Below, piece by piece: positions 23,105-34,665 of a DNA stretch of 64,000 bases. A program made the position numbers and the translations under genes. Numbering within the stretch: position 1 is the stretch's first letter; every line of letters begins with the position of its first letter. The notes beneath the pieces are model-generated. The model searched no databases. It saw only the letters and a program-made list of their open reading frames with translations, and was not told where the DNA came from. Origin of the DNA: Paguma larvata (Eukaryota > Chordata > Mammalia > Carnivora > Viverridae); assembly GCA_030068075.1 (NCBI GenBank), contig CM057831.1, positions 9,405,370 to 9,469,369 of the forward strand. The letters are read 5' to 3'.

Positions 23105-23560
23105 ATCCGACTCTACTTTCCTGCCACCTTCTTGTCCCTGTTTTCAGCCTCTGTTCCATTCACTTCAAGGGACTTTCCATCTGCCCAGCAGCCACGGCCT
23201 CGCACCCTCGCACCCTCGCATGCTGTTCCCGCTTCGGGAACAGCCTTCCTGTTCTCCGTGCTGCCTGCCTCTTTATCTTCCGATGCCCGCTTCAACCGTC
23301 CCCTCCTCTGTAAAGTCTTCCCTGCCTCCCACACCCTAGCAGGTGACGCATCTTCTCCCCTGTGCTCTGCATAATTTGTGTCGTAATTATCCGTTTACCG
23401 GACAGGCCACGAAACAATGAGGTCCTTGAGGACAGAGACCACAATCTTTCTTCATCTTTGTATCACAAAGCCCTGAGCTGCACTTTCAAAGTTTGTCAAC
23501 TGAACGCATTTCATGAACTGGGAAAGATCACAGACACTCGCGTCATCTAGACACCGACTC
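23105..23560 (+). mobile_element. L2 fragment
   Basis: CATGCTGTTCCCGCTTCGGG, GTAAAGTCTTCCCTGCCTCC and AATGAGGTCCTTGAGGACAG follow the L2 3' consensus. Confidence 0.65.
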
Positions 23561-24059
23561 TGGACAAACGTCTAAATCATCCAGATCAAGTTCGTTTTCT
23601 TCCTGAGCCAACCCCGAATCTCTGAGACTGGGAAGGGGTGTAAGATGGGAGAAGCGACCGTCACTCAGCAGGCCGGGTTCCCAGGACCATGAGCCCAGGT
23701 GCCGGAGGCTGAACGCCAGACCACAGCAAAGGCCTAGTGTGCTGGGCCAGAGCCCACGGAGCTCTCCTCCTGAGCTGAGTGACGCTGCGTGACAAGGGGT
23801 GTTGTGTGGGAGCGCGCTGGGGCTGACGGGACTGCAGTGCCCCTAGATCCCGGTGGCCACCGGGCCCGTCGGAGCGCCCTCTACCTATGAATGGCTTTTC
23901 CTACATCTCCGAAGCTCTTCTGGTAACCAGGTGTGACCGCAGCTCTGCCTGCCGGCCCAGATTCTTTTCCCCTCTTTTCTGCCCGCCCCTGTCCCCTCTC
24001 CTCCAAACCTGTTGACTCTTTGTGACTGAAGTCTTCCCTGTGATGGCCAGAAGGGAGAG

Positions 24060-24150
24060 GATCCATTTTAAATTAACAAGGTTATTAGCACTTAATTACC
24101 TGAGGTATCATGGTAATTGAAAAGAAAAAGAGAGAAAAGAGGTTCATAAA
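24060..24150. promoter_or_regulatory. Candidate conserved noncoding element
   Basis: TTTTAAATTAACAAGG, TATTAGCACTTAATTACCTG and TGGTAATTGAAAAG give four TAAT/ATTA cores in about 60 bp, including a CTTAATTA homeodomain-type site. Function inferred only. Confidence 0.35.
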
Positions 24151-24449
24151 CATTCCGGCTGCCGCCCGTTCGCCCTCCTCACTGTCCCTGTGGCCGGGGT
24201 AGGGGGACAACCACGATGTCCCCTAGGCCAGGTGTACAGGCCGCTGGCTTTTCTTGCTCTCAGCATCCTTCCGTGTGCTCCCACTGTTTTCACTGGGATC
24301 TTTGGAAGGGGAAACCAGACTCAAGGAGGGTAGGCTGTCTACTCTGCCGATGCCTCAGATGCTGAGAAACGGTCAGCCACAGCCCTAAAGATGCAGACGG
24401 ATTCCTTTTACATTGGGGGTGTGCAGGAAGGCGGCACACGCCTGAGGCC

Positions 24450-24560
24450 TGGAGGCAGTATTTTTAGTGATTTTTATCTCAGATTGTCCTCAGTGTGTCT
24501 GCAATTAAGCATGGCTGGCATACGTCAGCATTATTGATTTTTTAGTACCAAATTCGCCGC
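24450..24560. promoter_or_regulatory. Candidate conserved noncoding element
   Basis: GGCAGTATTTTTAGTGATTT, TGCAATTAAGCATGGCTGGC and GTCAGCATTATTGATTTTTT form an AT-rich, repeat-free block with NKX-like (TTAAGCA) and MAF-like (GTCAGCA) text. Function inferred only. Confidence 0.35.
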
Positions 24561-25489
24561 CACCAGAGACACCGCTATACCAGAGATCATCACTTTCTCC
24601 TTCCTCCCCCCACCCCCCACCAGCCCCTGCAGGGGCTCAAGGATTCCCGGAGCGGGAGGGACCTAAAGAGGACACAGAAGGCAAAGCCCCTCCCTCATGC
24701 TAACGTCAGCACCCTCTCACTAGACGCTCAGGCGAAGACCCCTAGGACCCCTACCCTGCAGTTCTTATCGGAGAGCCCATCGCCTGCAGAAAACTCACCA
24801 GAGGCCATCCCCTCCCCGAGGCCTCATAGAAGGAGCCCCAGACCACAGACTCCATGAAGTATCCACCTAAGGGAGACCCCCGTTCTCGCCACAGTGTCCC
24901 CAGTTTAGGGTAAACCAGTAGGAGGAGCCAATCTGCGAGCTACAACTCCTCCCTCTTCCCCTCCAAAATGTCTCCCCCAGACCCCAGACCCCGGCAGCAA
25001 GAGCCAGGGGCTCTCATCTCAGGCCGGGGCATTGGTGGAAAAGCGTGGGGGTTCTGATACGGAGAACACGGTGTGGGCGCTGACGGGCTGGAGGGGGAGC
25101 TCGAGAGGAAGGTATCCACCCAGCTGCTTCAAGCCTCTGCTGCCCTGAGACAGCCTGGGACTCCCGACACCCTCCCTGTCCTCCTTCCTTTCCCTCAGCA
25201 AGGCTCCAGCTCCCCTGCCCTAGACTAAGCCCTCTCCCCTCTGGACCTGACTTTCCTGAGCAGAATGCAGCCCCCTGAGTAGTAACCAGAGTGCTCAGGA
25301 GCAGACCCCTCACCCCCCACCCAATCTGGAGGCAATAACAAAGAGCAAAGTGGGGAACAACAGAGCACATACAAAACCCATACAGAATCACGTATGTGTG
25401 CAAGTATGATTATATGCAGTACACTTCATGTGTGCATATATCACATATGATATGCACATATGCATACAGAAAAGTGCATATCTCATTAC

Positions 25490-25650
25490 ATGTCTTAATT
25501 GAGCATTTACTATGTGACAGGTAGGTAACGGTATTAGCCACATTTTATGAATGGAGAAATTGGGGTTCAGAGACCTAAGTAATATGTCCAAGGTCACACA
25601 GCGGTTCTATGATGGAGAAGAATATGAACCTAGGCAGTCTGTCTCTAAAC
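25490..25650 (+). mobile_element. MIR element
   Basis: TTGAGCATTTACTATGTGAC, CATTTTATGAATGGAGAAAT and CAAGGTCACACAGC are the MIR core and 3' text. Confidence 0.85.
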
Positions 25651-27689
25651 TGCCTAAACCCTAAGCCTTCTAGTACATGGTTTTCAAAGATTCCACCAAA
25701 ATGGGGCTGGGGTGGGGAGGAGATGGCTGGGGAGCCAAGACATACTCAAACATTCCTCTCCCCATTCTGCATGGGCAGGGCGGCTGCTGTCCAGCCCAGG
25801 ACAAGAGTCACCGCTCCTCTCTTCTGCACCCTCAGGTGGGAGCAGGGCATCAGTGTCCTTGGTGGGGTGCAGCCAGCCCACCAGCACAGACTCCCTCGCC
25901 GGTGCTCCCTGCCTCTCTGCTCTCCACCCATGCTCAGAGTAGAGGGACGGAGCTAGGGCAGGGGAGGGAAAGGCCCCCCGTCTAGTCCTCCTTTCCCCAC
26001 CTGCAGAGCTGCTCCCATTCCCCCTCCCGCTGAGTCTGCACTGTTCAAAGTCACCTCGTGAGTGTCTCCCGTGCCCGGGAAGGCAGCCAGGGGAAGAGAA
26101 GCAGATGGGCGGCTGACATGGGCAGGCATGTCTACAGCTAGCCTGGGGGAGGGCGGGAGGGGGTAGGGGAGGCTGCTGCTAACCTGGAGCCTGGAGTCTG
26201 GGGCGACAGCTAGGGTAGAGGGAAGGGCCAGGGGTGAGCCCATAACCTCAGGCTGTCCCTGGAACTGGGTGCACTTGGACCAGTGTACGGGTCTGATGGA
26301 CCACGGATGTAGCACCTGACACCTGAAGCAGGGTGCCATCTCACACCTGCAGCCACTGGAGAGCCACGACGTTCCCAGGAACCAGAGCTTCCTTCCAAAA
26401 GAAGCCTAACCAGTCGTAACCGCTTTCCTTTCTTCCCTGGGAACCGAGAAAACATCTAAAACAACTGGCCAGCGGGAAGGAAGGAGGCCAGAGCCCACTG
26501 TCCCAACTCTCCCCACCCTGTGCATCCTAGCCCCCCTGGGATTTGCCTCCTCTGGCTCTCTGCAGGGGTGCAGCAGGACGGAAGAGAGCCACCCTCAGAT
26601 CTCTCCCTGCCACTTAATGACTGGGAAAAATCGGTTCACTTCTCGAAACAAAATGCGTAAGACATAGTAGGTGCTCAACAGATGTTGGTTTCCTCTCCCT
26701 TTCCCTGGCCGCCACGTCCCCCTGGAGGGAAGCCCAGGTGTCTCGCAGAGGCTGGGGGCAAAGAGCCTCTCTCCCTTCCTGGTGGCAGGGCCCAGGGAGG
26801 GGAGGGCAGCAGATTCTCTTCCAGGCACTGTTCTGGCTGGCAGCGGTGGGGAGGAGAGGCGCTTTGGATATCCTGAGGAACACTGGGACGTCAACACTAG
26901 AGAGTTCTGAGATTTCACGAGTGCTGGGGCCTTCCAGGGATTCTATCGGAAAGATACTGGTGCAGAGTAAGAAAGCAACAGGAGTTGCTGGGGACATACT
27001 GGGAAGTTCCTGGGAAACTCTGGGGTGTCTCAGGGAGCAAAGGCACATGCACGGGCGTTCCTAGGCACACCGGATTTCAGAGGGCAGCATGCCAACTGGG
27101 GACTTTCGGAGATAACTAGGCACTCCCTGTGGGGCACGCATGGGTTCCACTAAGTGCTACAGTCTAGGCTGCCCTTCTCTTGAAAAGGAGCATGGGTGGG
27201 TAGGGATGCAGCCTGCCCCACGGGGGCCACGGCAGGATGACACTGCCCTGCAAGAGGAAGTAAGCAATCCTATGAGCAGCAACCACCAAACTGGGCTTCC
27301 CCGGGATGGTGGCTGCCTCCGAGGAACGTGCAGCCTGGTTTGGAAAATCACCCCTAAAGAGGAGAGCAGCTCCCTGCCTGGCATCGGTCCCCTCCACCTC
27401 GGGCCCCGGGCCCCACGTCTACCTCCAAGGTGAAGGGGTCTGGAGCTCGGGGGAGGCAGGACTGAGGCAGTAAGACTCGGGGGGGGCGAAGGAGGCGCCT
27501 CGTCAACAGCAAAGCCTCCCAGCATGGAAGAGTGTCCCACTCTGAGGAAAGGAAATTTGGGGACGCACAGGCTGGACCTTTGACCTATGAAAACCTCAGC
27601 TTCTTAGCCCTGGATGGCAATAGCTGTCAGGAAACCTGGACTCCCTGGGGAAAAAATAAAGCCTTAGGGAACCTACTCCCCCATTGTCT
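25651..27689. other. Intergenic DNA, nothing specific seen
   Basis: Unique GC-rich sequence. Long frames on both strands (up to 144 codons) have no splice context or recognisable motif. Confidence 0.45.
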
Positions 27690-27870
27690 AGCTCGTACCC
27701 ACTTGTCTGAGTCCTGCTCGTCCTTCAAAGACCAGCTCCCCATCCTCGTCCTCCCCAGAAGCCTTCCTCACATCCAGCGGCCCCTGCTCCTTTAAATGGC
27801 AAGAGCTCTTCGGCAGGCCTTGACCTCTGCCTTGATCTGCGCTCTTCTCTGGACACGGAAGGCCTTCTCC
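27690..27870 (+). mobile_element. L2 fragment
   Basis: TCCTTCAAAGACCAGCTCCC and AGAAGCCTTCCTCACATCC match the L2 3' consensus; short and diverged. Confidence 0.5.
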
Positions 27871-28604
27871 CCTCTCCACCTGCTCCTGCTACCGGCTCAG
27901 AGCCTGGCAGGAGACCGCTGTGCTCCAGCTAGCAGGGAGTTTTTGTGAAGGAGACTGCATCGGCTGCTGCCCTGCTTCGGCGGATGGGGCCCACGATGGC
28001 TGCGTGCCCTGGAAAGCACCAGCGGCACGGTTGGGACAGAGGAGCTCAGACCCTTGTGCCCCCAGCCTAGAGCCACAAAGTCAACCCGAGCCAAAGCAGC
28101 TGCTAAGCATCCTCGGTCTGGAGGAAGCTGGCACGCAGGTTGGACACGGAGAAGGCGAGTCACTCAGCCCAGAGCCCCGCCTTGGTTCCCATGTGCCCCC
28201 CTGCCCCACCCCCGGAGTCAGGAAAACTGACTAAGCCCAGAGTAAGCACAAGCCCCCAGGCAGCCTCATGCACCTGTCCGCCCCTCGCTCTCAGCACTGC
28301 CGTGACGCTCCACGTGTCCCTTCACTGGAGCTCAGGAATCTGCGTGGCTGAACCAGGGAATGTGCCCCAGTCCCCCTGCCCAGGTCTGAGGCGGCAGGTG
28401 GTACAGGCCGGCAGAAAGCAGCAGAGAAGCTCTGTGCTGTACCGGCCCTTCGGGGTGGCCAGGCTGCTTCTCCCCATCCCCCCCCACCCTTCCTCATGCT
28501 CAGCCAGCTCCAGCCTGGCCAGGGGGCGGTGAGGAGCGGCAGGAGAGGGACTGAGCACTAGCGGGGCTGGCCGCCCACTCCTCCACCCCTGGCAGCACTG
28601 AGCC

Positions 28605-28900
28605 CCATCATCAGGCACTAATTAAATCCCCCTAATGAGGAAATAAGGATGCGGGAGCCGGCTCCGCCGCGGCCTCCCCGGCCCACCGCCCTCGCCTCTC
28701 CATCGGACTTATCGCTCGTCACAGGATGTTTACAATAATTTTTAATTTGTGCAATTATTAATCACTTTTCTATCTGCCTCATTTGCATAATAATTAGTCA
28801 TCTCACTGTTTGGCATGCCTGTGAATGACAGTGTTTTAAATTGAATTAAGATTTTAATATTCTATTTTCCTGCTTTCTTCCCCCCTCACACGCTAATCAA
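28605..28900. promoter_or_regulatory. Candidate conserved enhancer with octamer and homeodomain sites
   Basis: The most striking AT-rich island in the window: GGCACTAATTAAATCC, CCTAATGAGG, ACAATAATTTTTAATTTG, GCAATTATTAATCAC, a perfect octamer ATTTGCAT at 28781-28788 joined to AATAATTAGTCATC, and AAATTGAATTAAG. It carries no SINE or L1 text. GC-rich DNA flanks both sides abruptly. Typical of ultraconserved developmental enhancers, but only alignment would show it. Confidence 0.5.
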
Positions 28901-31649
28901 AGTCAGATTTGGCAGCCAGAGGGAGGGCGGGGAGGAGGCTGGCAGGCACCGGACTTGGCCTGCTCCTCGCTCCTGAGAACTGAGCCGGGAGGAGGGGCAG
29001 GTCTGGAGAAGGCAACGGCAACCGCCGGCACCCCAAACCTGGTGCCCAAGGGGTTAACCCGGCCTCGCCTAATGGAGTAGGATGAGTGAGGAGTGGGCGG
29101 CGGGCTGTGGGGAGGGAGGGCGTCAGACTGTCTCAGTGGAGCCAGAACAAGAAAAGCACTTTCCTTTTCTGTCCAAACAGGCTGCTTTTTGCAAGGGAAG
29201 CTGGAAAGCACATTACAGGCCAGTAATTGATCCCCGGTTACTAGTCTAGGTTAACTTTGATGGCTCAGGGTCCCCCAGGTAGAGAAGCGGCTGGAAAAGC
29301 CCCAAACCCTTCACCATTCTTTGGACGGACTGAGAAAACATCTCTCTGCAGTTGAGTTGGGCTCCCATCCCCCCTCTGGAGCCACCAGCTCTCCACACAC
29401 CAGCAGACCCTCTGCCCGGGCTGGGCGCTTCCCAGAAGCCTGCCAGAGAGGGTGGGGTTCCGGCTGACAAGGGGCAACAGGCTGGGGAGGGGGGGGCACG
29501 CCGGCCTCTGTCAGGGGCAGGGGTGGGTTCTCCTCTCTTTCCCTCAAGCCCCCCTCTGACCACCCCAGGAATCCTGCTCCAGCCCCACCTCCTCACCACT
29601 AGGCTTGTCTCTCGTGTTGCCATGGTAATCCCTGTGGCTGCCCTGGATACCCACTGCTGCTCCAGAATTCTCTACTTAGGCAGGGCGGCTCTGCCCGCAG
29701 CCTGTTAGAACACCTCCCCTTTTACCATCACTGAGGCCAAAGCGTGAGGAGCTAGGGTATGATCACCAACACGTGGCCTGCAAAGTCAGACACCGTCTTT
29801 CCCTTAAGGTGAGTAGGGAGAGAGCCGGTGGGAGCCAGCCAGGATGTCCCAGGCTGGGGAGCGGCGGATCAGACTCCGCTCGGCCACCAAGGCTTTCCCC
29901 AGGCCAGAGGAGAGGAAGGACGGCAGCCTACAGAAATCCCTTCCTCCCGCAAGGAACAAGGTCTCCCAACTCAGCACTTAGGGGTCAAGGGACGGAAGTC
30001 CTCTTGGGGGACAGGGGGAGACAGAACTGGGGTCTTCGTGCCAGAGTTAAGAGCTAGATGAGGAGAGAGAGCTAGAAGTTTCCAGGAGAGCCCTTCTCCT
30101 TCACAGGACTCCATGGCTGGGTCTGCATTCAGGCAGAGAAGATTCTAGGTATTCCTGCAGTCCCCTCTGACGCGGGATGTCCCTGGGCTGACCCCAGGAG
30201 CCCTCTTGCTAATTCACCTCGGCAGGCACCAGCCTCGGGAGCTGGTAGGACCGCACGCCCACTTGCCCAGTCATTGTCTGGAGGGGCAGGACGAAAATTG
30301 CCAGGATTCAGGACTGGCACAGTCCAATCCAGGAATTACAGGGAGCTTTTGAGAAACCAGGCCCCCAGGGGCTTGGGGCTTTGTCCCCAACCCCACTAGA
30401 AAGAACACACGGCCTTCCTATTAGTTTGTAAATCAGGCCCAGATGAGCCGACTTCACTGTCTCCTACCTCATCAGCAGGGGACCAGCCTTTACCACAACC
30501 AGCTTCATCCACCACACCCGGCCTCTGCTCCCCAGCCCCAAGTGGCAAAGGGAGCTCTCCAGGCTCGGAGACCTGTGCGTGGATCTGGGGCCGCAGCCGT
30601 CTCTGCTGGCTGCCTTCGCCTTCCATACCTCCCCTAGGAACAGGAGACCCTCGGAACTATGCTCACCACGAATTCCAGTTTACTGGGGACAGTCCTGTTT
30701 ACACCTGTTGTCTCGGCATAATTATTAATAGCACATGCGTGCTCACGTGAACACACATACACCATTCACTCTCAGAAGTGTCCTAGTTTGGACAAGAAAA
30801 TAAATGGTTTCTCTAATCACAGGCAACTGCAAGGTCCCAGAGAGCCTGGGGAGAAAGTGGAGAAGCTCTCAGCGTAGAGACAAGCCACTCTCTCTCAGTC
30901 CCCAAGGAGAGTTGAAGCTACTGACTGAGCTTTCAGTCAGCACCAAGGGCAAAAGTCAGAGCCCCTCCTCTGGGCCAGAGCGCTGGCATCTCAAAAGTCT
31001 AGCGGGGAGACACCTGACACAAGGAACAGTAAAAAGGAAGATAGAAGAGCCAGTTCAGCAAAAAGTTAGCAGCCTGAAGGGAGGAAGATTCTAGCTTTGT
31101 GTCCAGCAAACGGCAACCGGGAGCAGTGTGTATCGGCCCAGGTTGCAGTTGGGACAGCCCCACCGAACTGGCTGCCCTGGGCTGCTCTGGGGTGCGTCCT
31201 CCGACCTTCCGAAAGGTCCACCTAGACTGCAAAGCCCCTCTCGCTTTACCTGCTTTCCCCCAGCCGACTCCCTAGCCTGAACTGCAAGATCAATATAGAC
31301 ATTTCGCAAGCTCCCGTCCCCAACCTAAGAGACGAAGAAGAGAAATCGAGAAATTGGAGCAGTCAGCCTCCAGGGTAGCAGAACTCCTGGATCCCTTCCT
31401 TTTGTGCTGTTACCTGATTGACGCAAGGCTCTTAGGGACCCCCGCTTCTCTCCACCTTCCTGAGTTGGGATTCCTAAGTTCAGAAGTTTAGAGACCACTG
31501 TGTTTGTAGGATGGGGTTACAGATATTGGGGACTTTCTATGTCCTATCGCTCAGCGAAGTCCATGTAAATTAGCTGCAAAGTACGCTACAAATGCAGACT
31601 GTCTACATCAGGAACCAGTAGTTCTGCATTCTGGGGACTCAGCAGCCAT
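28901..31649. other. Intergenic DNA, nothing specific seen
   Basis: Unique sequence following the AT-rich island. No gene, repeat array or SINE that I can support. Confidence 0.45.
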
Positions 31650-34600
31650 GGTCCCCACCCCATGTCTCATTGTGGTTTTGATTTGCATTTCCTGATCATT
31701 AGTGATACTGAGCATTTTTTTATGTGTCTGTTTGCCATCTGTATGCCTTCTTTGGGAAAATTCTATTCAGATCTTCTGCTCCCTATTTAATTGTTTTGTT
31801 TTGGTTTTTTCTATTGAGTTGCATGAGTTCTTTATATATTTTGAATATTAACCCTTTCTCAGATATAAGCTTTGGAAAGGTAGGTGTCCTTTTCACCTGG
31901 TTGATGGTTTCCTGGGCTGGACAGATGCTATTTAGTTTGATAGTGTCCCACTTGTTTATTTTTGCTTTTGTTGCCTTTGCTTCTGGAGTTACATCAAAAA
32001 ATCATCACCAAGACCTAGGTCAAGGAGCTTACTCCCCGTGCTTTCTCCAGACTTATGGTTTTAGGTCTGACATTCAAGTCTTTAATCCCTTTTGAGTTAA
32101 TTTTCTTGAATGGTGTAAGTAGTCTAGTTTCATTCTTTTGCATGTGGCTGTCCTGTTTTCCCAACACCAGTTATCAAGCAGACTTTTTCCTCATTGTATA
32201 TTCTTGCCCCCTTTATTATAAATTGATTGGCCATATATATGTGGGTTTATTTCTGGGCTCTCTTTTCTGTTCCGTTGATCCACGTGTCTCTTTTTCTGTC
32301 AATACCATACTGTTTTGATAACTATAGCTTTGTGATATAGTTTGAAATCTGGGAGTGTGATGCCTGCATGATCTTCTCTCTCAGGACTGCTTTGGCTATT
32401 TGGAGTCTTCTGGGGTTCCATACAAATTTTATGAGTTTGTTCTGTTTCTGTGAAAAATGCCATTGAGATTTTGATAGGGAGTGCACTGAATCTGTAGACT
32501 GGGGTAGTATGAACATTATGACAATATTAATTCCTTCTAATATAAACACAGGATATCTTTCCATTTATTTGTATCTTCTTCAATTTCTTTCATCAATGTC
32601 TTACAGTTTTCAATGTACGGGTCTTTCATGTCCTTGGTTAAACGTATTTCTGAGTGCTTTATTCTCTCTGATGCAATTATAAATGGGATTATTTTCTTAG
32701 CATCTCTTTCTGCTAGCTTGTTGTTAGCGTATAGAAATGCAACAGATTTTTACACATTGATTTTTGTATCCTGTGACTTTACTGAATTTATCTACTAGTC
32801 TAACAGTGTTTAGGTAGAGTCTTTAGGGTTTTACAAAATCATGTCATCTTTGGCGAGTGACAGTTTTACTTCTTCCTTACCAGTTTAGAACCCTTTTGTT
32901 TATTTTTCTTCCCCAACTGTTCTGGCTAAGACTTTCAATACTGGTTTAATAAAAATGCTGAGAATGGACCTCCTTGTCTTGTTCCTCATCTTAGAGGAAA
33001 AGCTTTCAGCTTTTCGCCATTGCATATGGTGTTGGTTGTGGGCTTGTCATATGTCAAAGTACATGGCATCTATCTATACCTGCTTTGTTGAGTTTTCAAT
33101 CATGAATGGATGTTGAATTCTGTCAAACGCTTTTCCTGTTTCTACTAAGATGATCATATGATTTTTATCCTCATTTTGTTACTGTGTACTGTGTAGATTT
33201 GTAGATGTCAAAGCATCCTTGCAATGATGGAATAAATCCCACTTGGTCATTGTAATTTTTTTAATGTATTGTTGAATTCGGTTTGGTAGTATTTTGTTGA
33301 GGATTTTTTTTCATCTAGGTTTACCGGAGATAATGGCCTGCAAGTTTCTTCTCTTGATGTGTCCTTGTCAGTTTTTGGTATCAGAGCAATGCTAACCTTG
33401 TAATATGAGTTTGGAGGTGTTCCCTCTTCTTCAATCAATTCATATTTTCTATTTATTCATGATTTAGTCTTGGAAGTTTGTATGTTTCTAGACCTTATCT
33501 ACTTTTCTAGGTTGTCCAATTTGCTGATGTGTAATTGTTCACAGTAGGCTCTTATGATGCTTTGTCTTTGTGGTATCAGTTGCAATGTGTCCTCTTTCAT
33601 TTCTGATTTTATTTGAGCCCTCTCTTTTTTTCTGGGTAAGTCTAACTAAAAGTTTATCAAGTTTGTATCTTTTCAAAGAACCAGCTCTTAGTTTCACTGA
33701 TCTTTCGTATTATCTTTTTAGTCTCGATTTCATTTATTTCCACCCTGATCTGTTATTTCCTTCCTTTTACTAACTTTGGGCTTCTTTTGTGCTTTTACTA
33801 GTTCCTTAAAGTATAAAGTTAGACTGTTTGAGATTTTTGTTTCTTGAGGTAGGCATGTATCACTATGAACTTTCCTCTTAGAACTGCTTTTGCTGCATCC
33901 CATAAATTTTGGTATGTTGTATTTTTCCATTTTCATTTGACTCAAAGTATGTTTTTTATTTCTACTTTGACTTCATTGACCCACTGGTTCAGCTGCATGT
34001 TGTTTAATAGCCCATATTTATGATCTTTCCAGTTTTCTCCTTGTAATTAATTTCTAGTTTTATACCATAGTAGTTAGAAAAGATACTTGATATTATTTCA
34101 GTCTTCTTAAATTTATTAAGACTTGTTTAGTGGCCTAACATATGATCTATCCTGGAGAATGTTCCATGTGCCCTTGAAAAAACATGTATTCTGCCGCTTT
34201 TGGATGGGATGTTCTGTATATAACTATTAAATCCATCTGATCTAATGTGTCATTTAAGGCCAATGTTTCCTTATTGATTTTCTGTCGGGATGATCTATCC
34301 ATTGGTGTAAATGGGGTGTTAAAGGACCTCACTATTATTGTATTGCTGTCTATTTCTTCCTTTAGGTCTGTTAATATTTGTTTATAGATTGGAGCACCTG
34401 GGTGGCTCAGTCAGTTAAGCATCTGACTCTTGGTTTCGGCTCAGGTCATGATCTCGTGGTTTGTGAGTTCAAGCCCTACATAGGGCCCTGCACTGATACT
34501 GCAGAGCCTGCTTGGGATTCTCTCTCCCCTCTCTCTTTGCCCTTACCCCACTCATACATTCTCTCTCTCAAAATTAATAAACTTAAAAATATATATATTA

Positions 34601-34665
34601 AAAAAATGTTTTTTATAGATTTAGGTGATCCTATGTTGTGTGTATAAATATTTACAAATGTTACA
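31650..34665 (-). mobile_element. L1 (LINE-1) ORF2 fragment, antisense, 5' truncated
   Basis: Read on the minus strand it starts inside the ORF2 endonuclease (SFNTPFTPMDRSSRQKINKE, TLALNDTLDQMDLIVIYRTS at 34147-34332), runs through the reverse transcriptase (ALIPKTDKDTSREETCRPLS at 33247-33438) and ends in the 3' part near 31650. Many stops and frameshifts break it, so it is an old dead copy. A carnivore SINE at 34391-34607 interrupts it. Confidence 0.9.
34391..34607 (+). mobile_element. Carnivore tRNA-derived SINE inside the L1
   Basis: Head GGAGCACCTGGGTGGCTCAG, B-box-like GTGAGTTCAAGCCC, CT-rich body, and A-rich tail. A direct repeat TTTATAGATT at 34381-34390 and 34612-34621 is the target-site duplication. 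Confidence 0.93.

Noticed and set aside
26880..27140. Apparent degenerate tandem repeat (ACTGGGA-like phrases)
   Set aside because: Phrases recur irregularly without a constant period; I could not define a unit.
33247..34332. Short minus frames resembling endonuclease and reverse transcriptase
   Set aside because: They belong to a broken, 5'-truncated L1 and are not independent genes.
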